The translations under genes and the position numbers were made by a program. A stretch of DNA of 64,000 bases from Sphingomonas psychrolutea. Its GTDB lineage: Bacteria; Pseudomonadota; Alphaproteobacteria; Sphingomonadales; Sphingomonadaceae. The stretch lies in NCBI RefSeq assembly GCF_014636175.1, contig NZ_BMDW01000004.1, forward strand, positions 62,001 through 126,000, written 5' to 3'. Shown here in pieces: positions 35,325 to 44,108 of this stretch; positions within the stretch are counted from its first letter, which is position 1, and each line of letters opens with the position of its first letter. A model generated the notes under the pieces. It was not told where the DNA came from, ran no database searches, and worked only from the letters and a program-made list of their open reading frames with translations.

Positions 35325-36524
35325 ATGAAATCCATCGACCGCTACATGGCCCGGCTGATCGCAGTGCCGCTGTTTTCGACCCTCGTCATCTTCGCGATGC
35401 TGCTGGTGCTCGATCGCATGCTGCGCTTGTTCGATTTCGTGGCGACCGAAGGCGGCCCGGTCAGCGTGGTGTGGCGAATGCTCGCCAATTTGCTGCCCGA
35501 ATATTTCGGTCTGGGCATTCCGGTCGGCCTGCTGCTCGGCACGTTGCTCGCCTTCCGCAAACTGGCGACATCGTCCGAGCTCGATGTGATGCGCGCGGTG
35601 GGCATGAGCTATACGCGGATGCTGTACGTGCCGTATCTGTTTGCACTCACGCTGGGCGCGATCAATCTCGCGATCGTCGGGTTCGTTCAGCCCGAGGCGC
35701 GCTTCAATTACGAAAAACTGCGCTTCGAATTGCGCACCGGCGCGCTCGGCGCATCGATCAAGGTCGGCGAGTTCACGCATTTCGGCAAGGACATGACGCT
35801 GCGGATCGAGCAGAGCCACGATTCGGGCCGTCGTCTGTCGGGCATCTTCCTGCGCCGCGACGATGGCAAGGGCGGCTCGATCGCCGTCACCGCGGCAAGC
35901 GGACAGTTCTTCGCGACCGAGAATCTCGACGAGATCATTTTCCGCCTGACCGACGGCACGCTGATCCGCACCGAGGCGAATGTGGCAACGCCACGCGTGT
36001 TGCGCTTCAGCGTCAATGATTTGCCGATCCCGTTGCCCAAGACCGAAAACTTCCGAATGCGCGGCGCCGAAAATCTCGAACGCACGCTGCCCGAACTCGT
36101 CCGGATCGGCGGCGATCGCGGTGCCAGCAAAGAGGCGCGAACCACCAGTCAGGCCGCCTTCAACTTCCGCACCGCCGAAGTCCTATCGATCCTGTTATTG
36201 CCGCTGCTGGCGCTCGCGCTCGGCGTGCCGCCCAAACGCTCGACCTCGGCGCTCGGCGTGTTCCTCGCGATCGTGATGATCGTCGCCTATCACAAGGTGA
36301 ACGAATATGCGCAGGCGGTCGGCGGCCTTGGCAAGATTGATCCGTTCCTGGCGATCTGGATCCCGTTCGCGGTGTTCGCCGGGCTGACGCTGTGGATGTA
36401 TTATACGATCGCCTATGTTCCGGGCGGGCAGCCGATCGGCGCGCTCGAACGCGTTTTCTCCAAGCTGAGCAAGGCGATCGGAAAGTTGCTGCCGTGGCGG
36501 CGCGACAAGAGCGCGGCGGCATGA
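35325..36524 (+). CDS. lptF: LptF-type permease of the YjgP/YjgQ family
   Basis: A 399-residue inner-membrane protein with the YjgP/YjgQ layout: three N-terminal helices (IAVPLFSTLVIFAMLLVLDR onward), a periplasmic beta-jellyroll from about 115-280 and three C-terminal helices. LptF and LptG form the transmembrane part of the ABC transporter that extracts LPS. Sphingomonads carry glycosphingolipid in place of LPS, and this gene follows spt, so its cargo may be sphingolipid. ATG 35325 gives the family start; the 100 bp upstream contain no other gene. Confidence 0.85.
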   Translation: MKSIDRYMARLIAVPLFSTLVIFAMLLVLDRMLRLFDFVATEGGPVSVVWRMLANLLPEYFGLGIPVGLLLGTLLAFRKLATSSELDVMRAVGMSYTRMLYVPYLFALTLGAINLAIVGFVQPEARFNYEKLRFELRTGALGASIKVGEFTHFGKDMTLRIEQSHDSGRRLSGIFLRRDDGKGGSIAVTAASGQFFATENLDEIIFRLTDGTLIRTEANVATPRVLRFSVNDLPIPLPKTENFRMRGAENLERTLPELVRIGGDRGASKEARTTSQAAFNFRTAEVLSILLLPLLALALGVPPKRSTSALGVFLAIVMIVAYHKVNEYAQAVGGLGKIDPFLAIWIPFAVFAGLTLWMYYTIAYVPGGQPIGALERVFSKLSKAIGKLLPWRRDKSAAA

Positions 36525-37618
36525 TCTCGTTCCAGCTTTTCCCCTCACGGACCGTTTCGCTCTACATGGGCAAGATGTTTCTCGTGCGCACCTTCGCGGT
36601 GCTGGCGATGTTGGTGCTGATCCTGCAGGCGCTCGATTTGCTCAGCGAAACGGGTCACATCCTGGCGCACCCGGGCAATGGCCAGCCCGAGATCCTGCGC
36701 TATGTGTCGCTGCGCATTCCCGAGATCGTCGCGCAATTCCTGCCGTTTTCGGTGCTGCTCGGCACGATCATCACGCTGTCGACGCTCAACGGCAATAGCG
36801 AAGTGGTCGCGCTCAAGGCATCGGGCCTGTCGGCGCACCAAGTGCTGGCGCCGCTGCTGATCACCGCGCTCGGCGTGGCGCTGATCTCCTTCGCCTTCAA
36901 CGAACGCATCGTCAGCCGCGCGACCGCGACGCTCGATCAGTGGCAGAAGCTCGAATACGGCCCGGTTCCGGTCGATCGCGGCGACCGCAGCAATGTGTGG
37001 GTCCGCAACGGCGACGATCTGTTGCAAGTCGATCATATCAGCGGGCGCGGGGACGCAACGAAGCTGACCGGCATCACCATGTTCGATCGGAGCGGCGGCA
37101 ATTTGGTCGCAATCGTCTCGGCCAAAAGCGGCGTCCGGCAGGGTAACGGTTGGAAAGTCGGCCCCGCGACGCGCTTCGATGTCGCCAGCGGGAAGCTGAC
37201 GCAGGTTGGTGAGACCGTGATCGCGTCCGGCGTGCGGCCCGATCAGTTCACTTTGGCGTCCGTGAATGCAAACGGCCTGTCGTTCAGAGCCTTATCGACG
37301 ACCATTGCCGATCTGAAGGCCGGGGGCCGTCCGACCAAGGCGCTGGAAGGCGCGATGTGGCACAAATTATCGGGGCCACTTTCGTCGATTCTGATGCCGC
37401 TGCTTGGGGCGGTCGCGGCGTTCGGGCTGGCGCGATCGGGCAAGCTGTTCGTGCGCGCCGTGATCGGGATGATGCTGGGATTTCTGTACTTCGTCGCCGA
37501 CAATTTCGCGCTGGCGATGGGTAATCTCGGCGCCTACCCGCCTTTCCTCGCGGCGTGGGCACCGTTCCTGCTGTTCTTCATGATCGGCGAGGCCGTGCTG
37601 ATACGCACGGAAGAATAG
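36521..37618 (+). CDS. lptG: LptG-type permease of the YjgP/YjgQ family
   Basis: A 365-residue partner of the preceding gene, with the same six-helix plus periplasmic jellyroll architecture: SLYMGKMFLVRTFAVLAMLV, PFSVLLGTIITLSTLNGNSE with the conserved E-VALKASG region, and the C-terminal helices VRAVIGMMLGFLYFVADNF. ATGA overlap with lptF implies equimolar synthesis of a heterodimer. The ATPase LptB is not in the window. Assignment of which of the pair is F or G follows gene order and is less certain than the family. Confidence 0.85.
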   Translation: MISFQLFPSRTVSLYMGKMFLVRTFAVLAMLVLILQALDLLSETGHILAHPGNGQPEILRYVSLRIPEIVAQFLPFSVLLGTIITLSTLNGNSEVVALKASGLSAHQVLAPLLITALGVALISFAFNERIVSRATATLDQWQKLEYGPVPVDRGDRSNVWVRNGDDLLQVDHISGRGDATKLTGITMFDRSGGNLVAIVSAKSGVRQGNGWKVGPATRFDVASGKLTQVGETVIASGVRPDQFTLASVNANGLSFRALSTTIADLKAGGRPTKALEGAMWHKLSGPLSSILMPLLGAVAAFGLARSGKLFVRAVIGMMLGFLYFVADNFALAMGNLGAYPPFLAAWAPFLLFFMIGEAVLIRTEE

Positions 37619-37673
37619 CCCGCGCGGCGGAGCCACCGACCTTCCCAAATGGAAGCGCTTCGATTCATCTCTG

Positions 37674-37751
37674 ATCTTCGCGCCCTTCGCGTGAACCAAT
37701 CTTCTTATTTCACGCGAAGAGCCCGAAGGAGCGAAGAGCGCGAAGAGATAT
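37674..37751. repeat. Inverted TTCGCG-rich repeat after lptG
   Basis: Segment 37674-37697 (CTTCGCG-CCCTTCGCGTGAA type) is repeated in inverted form across about 37709-37751, with the complementary unit appearing about twice. It shares CTTCGCGTGAA with the cysI upstream region (23191-23204). It lies in the 184-bp gap between the convergent lptG and desaturase genes, otherwise without features. Confidence 0.65.
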
Positions 37752-37802
37752 CGCGACCACGGTTCCGCCAGAAACGATCAGTCCGCTATCGCGGGAGCAG
37801 CG

Positions 37803-38918
37803 TTAGCCGCGCTTCCCCATCGTCGAACGCACCAACCGCGCCACCAAACCCGGCAACCCCGGATAACTCGCCGTGTGATACGGCGACTCCGTCCCCAGCG
37901 CCTTCGACAACCGCCGATGCGCCTCCGCCAGCGAGTGGTATGGCAAACCCGGCAGGAGGTGGTGGAGCGCATGATAGCGCAAGCCCACCGGTGCCCATAG
38001 CACCGGCAGGAAGGCCGGTGGCGGGACGTTGACGGTGTCGAGATATTGCGCGGTGACGCTCATCGTGTCGCCCTCGTGATTATCCCACAGATGCGCGACG
38101 AGCGTCCGAATCTGGTTGAGAACGTACACGCCCGAGGTGATCGCCAACGCAATCGCAACCATCCGCAGCGGGAAAATCCCGGTCGCGACCAGCGCGATCA
38201 GCGTGACCGCCCAGACGCTGCACGCGCCCTCCAGCATCCACCACAGCCGCGCCGCCTCGCCTTCCGGCAGACGGCGGCGGAAGGCGGGATTGATCGACAG
38301 TGACGAATAACGCTCGACCAGCACACGATGCATCCCCGGCACGACCAGCGACAGCGGGGTCAGCACGCCGTAGCGCACGATCAACGCGAACGGCGCGAGG
38401 ATCGAGGTCAGGATGAACAACGGCAGCGTCCACGGCTTCATTGATGCCAGCGGCAGATATTCGGGATCCTCAATCGTGCCGTAGCGCGTGCGCGCGTGGT
38501 GGAGGTTATGGACACCTTCATACATGAAGCTCGGAACCAGCAACGGAACGCCCGCAATCACGTTCCATCCAAAACGAAAACCCGGCAGCGACGCGTGCCG
38601 GATATGCGTGACTTCGTGGATGAAACTGCCTGCGCGATACAGTGCCAGCACAGCGACCACGCTCGCCACGACCGCCCAGCCAACCGAGCCAAGCGTCATT
38701 GCCAGCGCTAACGCGGCATACCCGATCCCCGCCGATAGCAGCAGGTCAGTCCAGTAAACCGCGGCGCTTGGCGGGTTGAGGTCACGCGTCAGCTCGGCCG
38801 CCGCGCGCAGCATCGACTTGTCGTCGGCGATGCTCGACAAGCGGCCGCGCAAGGCGTCTCCGGCGGAGGCGGCGTCGCGCCGCTCTAGCGTTAGCGAAAT
38901 GTCCATGGAATGGGCCAT
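37803..38918 (-). CDS. Membrane fatty-acid desaturase/hydroxylase family protein
   Basis: A 371-residue integral membrane di-iron enzyme. The histidine boxes are HEVTH (101-105), HNLHH (137-141) and HALHH (316-320), with four to six hydrophobic helices between. It could insert a double bond or hydroxyl group in an acyl or long-chain base. Its place inside the sphingolipid region suggests a ceramide or GSL substrate, for instance the 2-hydroxy acids typical of sphingomonad lipid; this is inference. ATG 38918 or 38906 are both possible starts, neither with a good ribosome site. Confidence 0.82.
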   Translation of the reverse strand: MAHSMDISLTLERRDAASAGDALRGRLSSIADDKSMLRAAAELTRDLNPPSAAVYWTDLLLSAGIGYAALALAMTLGSVGWAVVASVVAVLALYRAGSFIHEVTHIRHASLPGFRFGWNVIAGVPLLVPSFMYEGVHNLHHARTRYGTIEDPEYLPLASMKPWTLPLFILTSILAPFALIVRYGVLTPLSLVVPGMHRVLVERYSSLSINPAFRRRLPEGEAARLWWMLEGACSVWAVTLIALVATGIFPLRMVAIALAITSGVYVLNQIRTLVAHLWDNHEGDTMSVTAQYLDTVNVPPPAFLPVLWAPVGLRYHALHHLLPGLPYHSLAEAHRRLSKALGTESPYHTASYPGLPGLVARLVRSTMGKRG

Positions 38919-39049
38919 TGCAAGAAGATAGTGGCTAGACGGTGGCAGCAAAAGGGGGGCGTCCCGGTCCACCCGTCTGCGTCGCACGCGCTTGACAGCG
39001 GCGCGCGTACGCGGGACGTGTCGCGCACTTTTCTGGAGGGACCGCACCC

Positions 39050-40207
39050 GTGGCCATTGCTTCGCTTTCCGTTCGCCCAATCAGCAGCAAGGCCGATCGC
39101 AAGCGCTTCATCGATCTCCCCTTCCACCTCTACCAGGACGATCCGAACTGGGTCCCGCCACTGAAGGGCGAGGCACTCGGCCTGATCACGCCCGAAAAAA
39201 ATGGCTGGTTCAGCCACGCCAAGGCGCAGCTCTTCCTCGCCGAGCGCGACGGCGCGGTCGTCGGGCGGATCTCCGCGCATATCGACACGCTCGCACTGGA
39301 GATGGACCCGGCCAAGGGTTTCGGCCCCGGCTGCGGGCAATTCGGCCTGTTCGATGCCGAGGATGCCAATACCGCCAAAGCCTTGATCAATGCCGCCGAA
39401 GGCTGGCTGCGCGGCCAGGGCATGAACCGCGTGCTCGGCCCGATCAGCATGTCGATCTGGGAGGAGCCCGGGTTGCTGGTCGAAGGGTTCGATCATCCGC
39501 CCACGATCATGATGGGCCATGCCAAGCCCGAATATCGCGGCTGGATCGAGGCGGCCGGCTATCACAAGGTCAAGGAATTGGTGACCTATGAACTCGACAT
39601 CACCAAGGATTTCGTGCCGCTGCTTCAGCGGATCATCGCATCGGGTAACAAAAATCCGCGTATCCGCATCCGCAATGTCGACAAAACCAAGTTCGAGGAG
39701 GAAGCCGCGACGATCCTCGCCATCCTCAACGATGCCTGGTCGGACAATTGGGGATTCGTGCCGCTGACTCCGCCCGAAATCGCCGATGTCGGCGTCAAGC
39801 TGAAGCCGATTGTGTTCAACGACCTGATCCGGATCGCCGAACTCGACGGCAAGCCCGTCGCGTTCATGATCACGTTGCCCGATCTCAACGAAGCGATCGC
39901 GCCGCTAAAGGGCAATCTCTTCCCGTTCGGCTGGGCGAAACTGTTGCTATGGCTGCGCAAACCGCGCGTGAAGACGATGCGCGTGCCATTGATGGGCGTG
40001 TTGAAGGAGTTGCAGGCGTCGCGCCTGGCGAGCCAGCTCGCCTTCATGCTGATTCAAGAAATCAAGGACGCCTCTGTTGCCCATTACGGCGCGACCCGCG
40101 GCGAGATCGGCTGGATCCTCGACGACAATCAGGGAATGAATTCGATCGCCGAGGCGATCAACTGCGACATCAACAAGCGCTATTGGATTTTCGAAAAGAC
40201 GCTCTGA
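39050..40207 (+). CDS. GNAT-fold protein, probable bacterial ceramide synthase
   Basis: A 385-residue protein starting at GTG 39050 behind GGAGGG. The N-terminal domain (ISSKADRKRFIDLPFHLYQD, DDPNWVPPLKGE, FLAERDGAVVGRISAHID) and the C-terminal half with GEIGWILDDNQGMNSIAEA belong to the GNAT-superfamily group often mislabelled dATP pyrophosphohydrolase. From memory of the Caulobacter work, its bacterial ceramide synthase belongs to this group and acylates the long-chain base. The location by spt, acp and the SDR supports that role. It is divergent from the desaturase gene. Confidence 0.7.
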   Translation: MAIASLSVRPISSKADRKRFIDLPFHLYQDDPNWVPPLKGEALGLITPEKNGWFSHAKAQLFLAERDGAVVGRISAHIDTLALEMDPAKGFGPGCGQFGLFDAEDANTAKALINAAEGWLRGQGMNRVLGPISMSIWEEPGLLVEGFDHPPTIMMGHAKPEYRGWIEAAGYHKVKELVTYELDITKDFVPLLQRIIASGNKNPRIRIRNVDKTKFEEEAATILAILNDAWSDNWGFVPLTPPEIADVGVKLKPIVFNDLIRIAELDGKPVAFMITLPDLNEAIAPLKGNLFPFGWAKLLLWLRKPRVKTMRVPLMGVLKELQASRLASQLAFMLIQEIKDASVAHYGATRGEIGWILDDNQGMNSIAEAINCDINKRYWIFEKTL

Positions 40208-40276
40208 CCGAGCGCCGGGTAGGGTGGCGATGTCGCGGGGTGAGCGCGGCACCGCCCCTGGAATAGTCTGCGCTTA

Positions 40277-40531
40277 CTACTTGGCGAGCGGGTCGAAGCC
40301 TTGCTCGAGCCAGGCCTCGCGCGTTTTGCAGGTCTTGACCGGAATGCGCGACCCGGTGACCAAATCAACGATGCAATATTTGGTTTTCGCGTTTGGGACG
40401 CGCGCGCCGTCCTGCGCGACCTGCGGTGCTTCAGTGGTCGGTGCCGCGGTTGGGCGCGTATCGCTTGCGACAACAGGCGAAGCCGCGACGCTCAGCAATA
40501 CGGCCGTGGTGAGTACGAACAGCTTGGTCAT
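40277..40531 (-). CDS. Small secreted protein with two cysteines
   Basis: An 84-residue protein with a signal peptide (MTKLFVLTTAVLLSVAASPVVAS) and a mature part of about 60 residues containing YCIVDLVTGSRIPVKTCKTREAW, where the two cysteines could form a disulfide. This short pattern recurs in sphingomonad hypothetical exported proteins. GGAG lies before the ATG. The 179 bp upstream (40532-40710) are AT-richer and hold a possible GACGGCC/GGCCGTC stem, but no gene. Confidence 0.75.
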   Translation of the reverse strand: MTKLFVLTTAVLLSVAASPVVASDTRPTAAPTTEAPQVAQDGARVPNAKTKYCIVDLVTGSRIPVKTCKTREAWLEQGFDPLAK

Positions 40532-40710
40532 GATATCCTCCGCTGGAAACCTGCGGGTGTCTCAACCCGCAACCGTGTTACTGCATTAGTCATGCCAAAC
40601 ACAAGAAAGGTTGTTTTTCAGAGGGATAGTGAGATTTTTGAACGAGTGATGAATGGTGACGGCCACCAATCTTCGGCTTTTCACACCATTTTACGGCAGG
40701 CCGTCATGGC

Positions 40711-41502
40711 TTAAAAGCGGCGCGAAACACCGAAATAAAGCTCGACATCCGGAGCAGCGCGATTGAGACCCGCGACCGCGCCGAGATCCACTTGCAGATC
40801 GTCTTTCGCCGCCCAGGCGAGCGATGCCGAGGCAAGATCTTGCGTGGTCTTGCCGCTCGGATCCTCATCGCGCAGCACTGCGCCTTCGACGGTCACGGTG
40901 AGAACCTTCGACAGCTTGACGCCCAGCCCGATCACTTCAGAAAAAGCCAGATGCCGTCCGCTGCCATCGGCATCGACCGCCGCATCGATTTCGCTCGTGG
41001 TCGCCAGATTGAGCGTCGTGCTGAGATCATAGGTCACCGGCACCACGACCCCAGTCCCCCAATTTCCCGCCCCAACCGGGGCGCGACCAACCGGAACACT
41101 GACAAACGGCTGCAGCGCAATCGACAGGCCGCTCCCGTCGGGATGGAGCAGATTGGCTTTCATCCCCAGCGTCACATCACCGACGCGCCCCGCCGTATCG
41201 ACCGCCTGTGTCGTCTTGTCGCGCGTGCGAACATGGCCGTACGGCGTCCAGCCGAGCTGCGCCTCGATAGTGTCGGTCAGCCCGACACGGACGAAGGTGT
41301 CGCCGATCAGCACCGTATCGGTCCGCTGATCGGGTTGATCGTCGAGCGTCCAGTCGGTCAGCGCGGTTTCGACCGAGACATGTTTCGGCGCGATCGTGCA
41401 CGGCGTGGTGCCCAGCCCCGGCCGCGTCGGGCAATAGTCGCGATCTTCGGCCAAGGCCGGACTTGCCGCCAATACCAGCGCGCTCGCCGCGATCCACCGC
41501 AT
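40711..41502 (-). CDS. Outer-membrane transporter-like protein (phenol MetA-pathway fold)
   Basis: A 263-residue exported protein. The signal peptide is MRWIAASALVLAASPALA. The mature part is made of amphipathic beta strands with alternating hydrophobic residues and ends in an aromatic C-terminus (YFGVSRRF), the sign of a BamA-inserted barrel. It resembles the putative MetA-pathway transporter group. Cargo unknown. ATG 41502 overlaps the xthA stop (TGATG), so expression is coupled to xthA. Confidence 0.75.
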   Translation of the reverse strand: MRWIAASALVLAASPALAEDRDYCPTRPGLGTTPCTIAPKHVSVETALTDWTLDDQPDQRTDTVLIGDTFVRVGLTDTIEAQLGWTPYGHVRTRDKTTQAVDTAGRVGDVTLGMKANLLHPDGSGLSIALQPFVSVPVGRAPVGAGNWGTGVVVPVTYDLSTTLNLATTSEIDAAVDADGSGRHLAFSEVIGLGVKLSKVLTVTVEGAVLRDEDPSGKTTQDLASASLAWAAKDDLQVDLGAVAGLNRAAPDVELYFGVSRRF

Positions 41503-42272
41503 CACCGTAGCATCACCCAGGTCGGCGCATGATCGCTCGCTTTTTCGCGCGCGCGATACTCCTTGTCGACGCCGGCATCGACCAGCCGATCCGCCGCGAT
41601 CGGGGAAAGCAAGAGATGGTCGATCCGAAACCCGGCGTCGCGCTGCCACGCGCCCGCCTGATAATCCCAGAAGGTCCACACGCCACCGCTCGGATAGCGG
41701 GTGCGCAGCGCGTCGGTCCAGCCTTGCGCGACGAGCGCGCGGAAGCCTGCACGGCTCTCGGGCTGCATCAGCGCATCGTCCTGCATCGCGCGCACCGAAT
41801 AGGTATCGTCGTCATTGGCGATGACATTGTAATCCCCCGCCAGCACCACGGGCGTTTCCTCGGCAAGCAGTTCGAGCGCACGGGCGCGCAGCCGGTCGAT
41901 CCAGCGCAGTTTATACTCGAACTTCGGCCCCGGCTGCGGATTGCCGTTGGGCAAATACAGCGACGCGATCGTTACGCCGTCGACCTCCGCTTCCAGATAA
42001 CGGCTGTGCTCGTCCTCGGGTTCGCCTGCCAACCCGCGCTGCCGCTCGATCGGGTCCTGCCCCTTCGCCAGCACAGCGACGCCGTTCCAGCTCTTCTGGC
42101 CATGCCAGATCGCGCCATAACCCGCGGCGCGGATATCGCCCTCGGGAAAGGTCTCGTCGCTGGTCTTGAGCTCCTGCAGGCACACCACATCGGGCTGCTG
42201 CTCGGCGAGATATTCGAGCAGGCGCGGCAGCCGCGCCTTGATGCCATTGATATTGAAGGTGACGATCTTCAC
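41502..42272 (-). CDS. xthA: Exodeoxyribonuclease III
   Basis: AP endonuclease and 3'-5' exonuclease for base-excision repair. It has 256 residues of the EEP fold: FNINGIKARL at the N-terminus, the metal-binding E34 in CLQELKTSDE, YLPNGNPQPGPKFEYKLRW, GDYNVIAND and the catalytic DHAPTW at the C-terminus. Normal length. Confidence 0.96.
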   Translation of the reverse strand: MKIVTFNINGIKARLPRLLEYLAEQQPDVVCLQELKTSDETFPEGDIRAAGYGAIWHGQKSWNGVAVLAKGQDPIERQRGLAGEPEDEHSRYLEAEVDGVTIASLYLPNGNPQPGPKFEYKLRWIDRLRARALELLAEETPVVLAGDYNVIANDDDTYSVRAMQDDALMQPESRAGFRALVAQGWTDALRTRYPSGGVWTFWDYQAGAWQRDAGFRIDHLLLSPIAADRLVDAGVDKEYRAREKASDHAPTWVMLR

Positions 42273-42299
42273 GTGGGCGACCCCTGTTGCCGGGTCGGT

Positions 42300-42638
42300 T
42301 TACACCGCGAAGCTGGAACCGCAACCGCAACCCGAGGCGGCATTGGGGTTGGTCACCTTGAACGCCGCGCCGCCGAGTTCCTCGACATAATCGACCGCCG
42401 ACCCGCGCACGAGATCGAGGCTGATCGAATCGACCACCAGCCGCACGCCGTCCTGCTCGGCAACGGCATCGTCCTGATCGACGGCATCGGCAAAACCGAA
42501 CTTATACTGGAACCCCGAACATCCGCCGCCATCGACCGAAAGGCGAAGAATCGCCGGCTTGCCCTGCTTCGCCGCAATCGCCGCGACGCGCGCGGCGGCA
42601 GAAGGGGTCAGTGCGATTTGGGGAGCAAGGGTGGCCAT
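42300..42638 (-). CDS. erpA: Iron-sulfur cluster insertion protein ErpA/IscA type
   Basis: A 112-residue A-type carrier that delivers Fe-S clusters. The three cluster cysteines are C40 in GGGCSGFQYKF and C104/C106 in SGCGCGSSF. The residues after C40 and the lone location away from an isc or suf operon favour ErpA. The likely clients in this window are CysI and CysH. The ribosome site is weak. Confidence 0.9.
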   Translation of the reverse strand: MATLAPQIALTPSAAARVAAIAAKQGKPAILRLSVDGGGCSGFQYKFGFADAVDQDDAVAEQDGVRLVVDSISLDLVRGSAVDYVEELGGAAFKVTNPNAASGCGCGSSFAV

Positions 42639-42684
42639 TACAGAAAGATAGGAGGTTACGGCCGTGTCGGCAATGCGCGTCCGA

Positions 42685-43875
42685 TCAATCCGCCGCCGGG
42701 CCACCCACGCCGACCGGGATAACCCGCACCGCTTTATCCTGCGACGCCAACAGATAATCGGCGGTTTGCAGGAACGGCACTGGGTTCACCGCATGGCCGT
42801 CGAGCCGCACTTCATAATGCAGATGCGGCCCGGTCGAACGCCCGGTTGACCCCATCAGCGCGATCAGCTGACCACGGTGAACGCGCGTTCCGGCTTCGAC
42901 GAGGATTTTGGAGAGGTGGCCGTAGCGAGTCTGGATGCCTTTGCCATGATCGAGCTCGACCATATTGCCATACCCCCCCGAACGCTCGGCCCGATCGACC
43001 ATGCCATCGGCGGTGGCATAGACCGGTGTGCCGACCGGACCGGGGATATCGACCCCGGCATGCATCGCGGCAGTGCCACGGAACGGGTCGGAGCGGATGC
43101 CGTAATTGCTGGTATAGGCCATATGGTCGACCGGCTGCGCCGAAGGAATCGCGATCACGCCCTGTTCGAGCGTGTCGAGCTTCTTCCACGTCATGAACAG
43201 CGAGCGGAACTGCGTATCGGCGCGCAGATCCGCCTCCGCCGCGGCGCTGTCGACAGCTTCGAACGGGCCGCCCATCGCCGGCTGCTGCGGCAACAGGCGT
43301 TCGGGCGTGATGCCGAGGCTGCGCACATGCGCAAGCGCACGGGCAAACCGTTGATCGGCGACGCGGCGCGCCTGCCCGATCGCGGCGACCTGCTGCTGTT
43401 CGACCTTCTTGAGCGGCGCGACCACATCGGCGGCAAGCGCATCGGATTTTGGATCGATGCTCGGGGTCGGTCGCGACAGCAACGCGATATCGGCCTTGCC
43501 CGATACGACCGCGACCAGCGGCGCCTGACGCTGTTCAACGCGCGTGGCGCGAACTTGCGCGGCGTGTTTGATCGTTGCGACATCGGCCTGCATCTTGGTG
43601 ACGCGCACTTGCATCTGCGCGACCTTGGCTTCGGGCGAGAGCGGCGCATCGACGATTCCGCTCAGCGCGACCGCGCCGACTGCGGCCTGCGCCACGCCGT
43701 ACGCCGAAAAGCACAACGTAATGCTGGCGACCCCCGCCATCACGGCTTGCGACCGCGCACCGAGGCTGAAGCGCTGGAGATCACGCCCATCGTGAAAAAT
43801 GAAATCGCGGGTCTTGAAGTAGGTCTTGAGCCGCGACACCAGTCGCACGCCCGACGCAATCGAAAATGAGTTCAT
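42685..43875 (-). CDS. M23 family peptidoglycan peptidase
   Basis: A 396-residue membrane-anchored LytM/M23 protein. A cytoplasmic N-terminus of about 45 residues and one helix (near 47-70) precede a coiled-coil-rich periplasmic stretch. The zinc endopeptidase domain follows, with HAGVDIPGPVGTPVYATADG and GPHLHYEV giving the H-x3-D and H-x-H ligands. The zinc site looks complete, so it is probably an active DD-endopeptidase. The 230 bp upstream to bcp hold no gene, only a short GATGCAG palindrome at about 43939-43955. Confidence 0.9.
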   Translation of the reverse strand: MNSFSIASGVRLVSRLKTYFKTRDFIFHDGRDLQRFSLGARSQAVMAGVASITLCFSAYGVAQAAVGAVALSGIVDAPLSPEAKVAQMQVRVTKMQADVATIKHAAQVRATRVEQRQAPLVAVVSGKADIALLSRPTPSIDPKSDALAADVVAPLKKVEQQQVAAIGQARRVADQRFARALAHVRSLGITPERLLPQQPAMGGPFEAVDSAAAEADLRADTQFRSLFMTWKKLDTLEQGVIAIPSAQPVDHMAYTSNYGIRSDPFRGTAAMHAGVDIPGPVGTPVYATADGMVDRAERSGGYGNMVELDHGKGIQTRYGHLSKILVEAGTRVHRGQLIALMGSTGRSTGPHLHYEVRLDGHAVNPVPFLQTADYLLASQDKAVRVIPVGVGGPAAD

Positions 43876-44108
43876 GTGACCCCGGCGACCTTTACGCGAT
43901 TGCCGGATGATGCCAGCGCCCGCCCCTCTATCGCCCGCATGCAGCCCCCTGCATCCGGACGAACAGTGTGTGAGGGATACTGTAGCGGGCAAGCAAGCCT
44001 TTGTGCGGCGCGGCGCGTCGAAGCGGCTGATCGGCACGGCGAGTCGTTGAACGGGCGATTAACCGCTGCACCGATTCGGAAAATTCTCCGAAAACGGCCC
44101 GATTTCGC

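Noticed and set aside
43928..43960. Terminator between bcp and the M23 gene
   Set aside because: The short GATGCAG palindrome has no T-tract and a stem of only six pairs.
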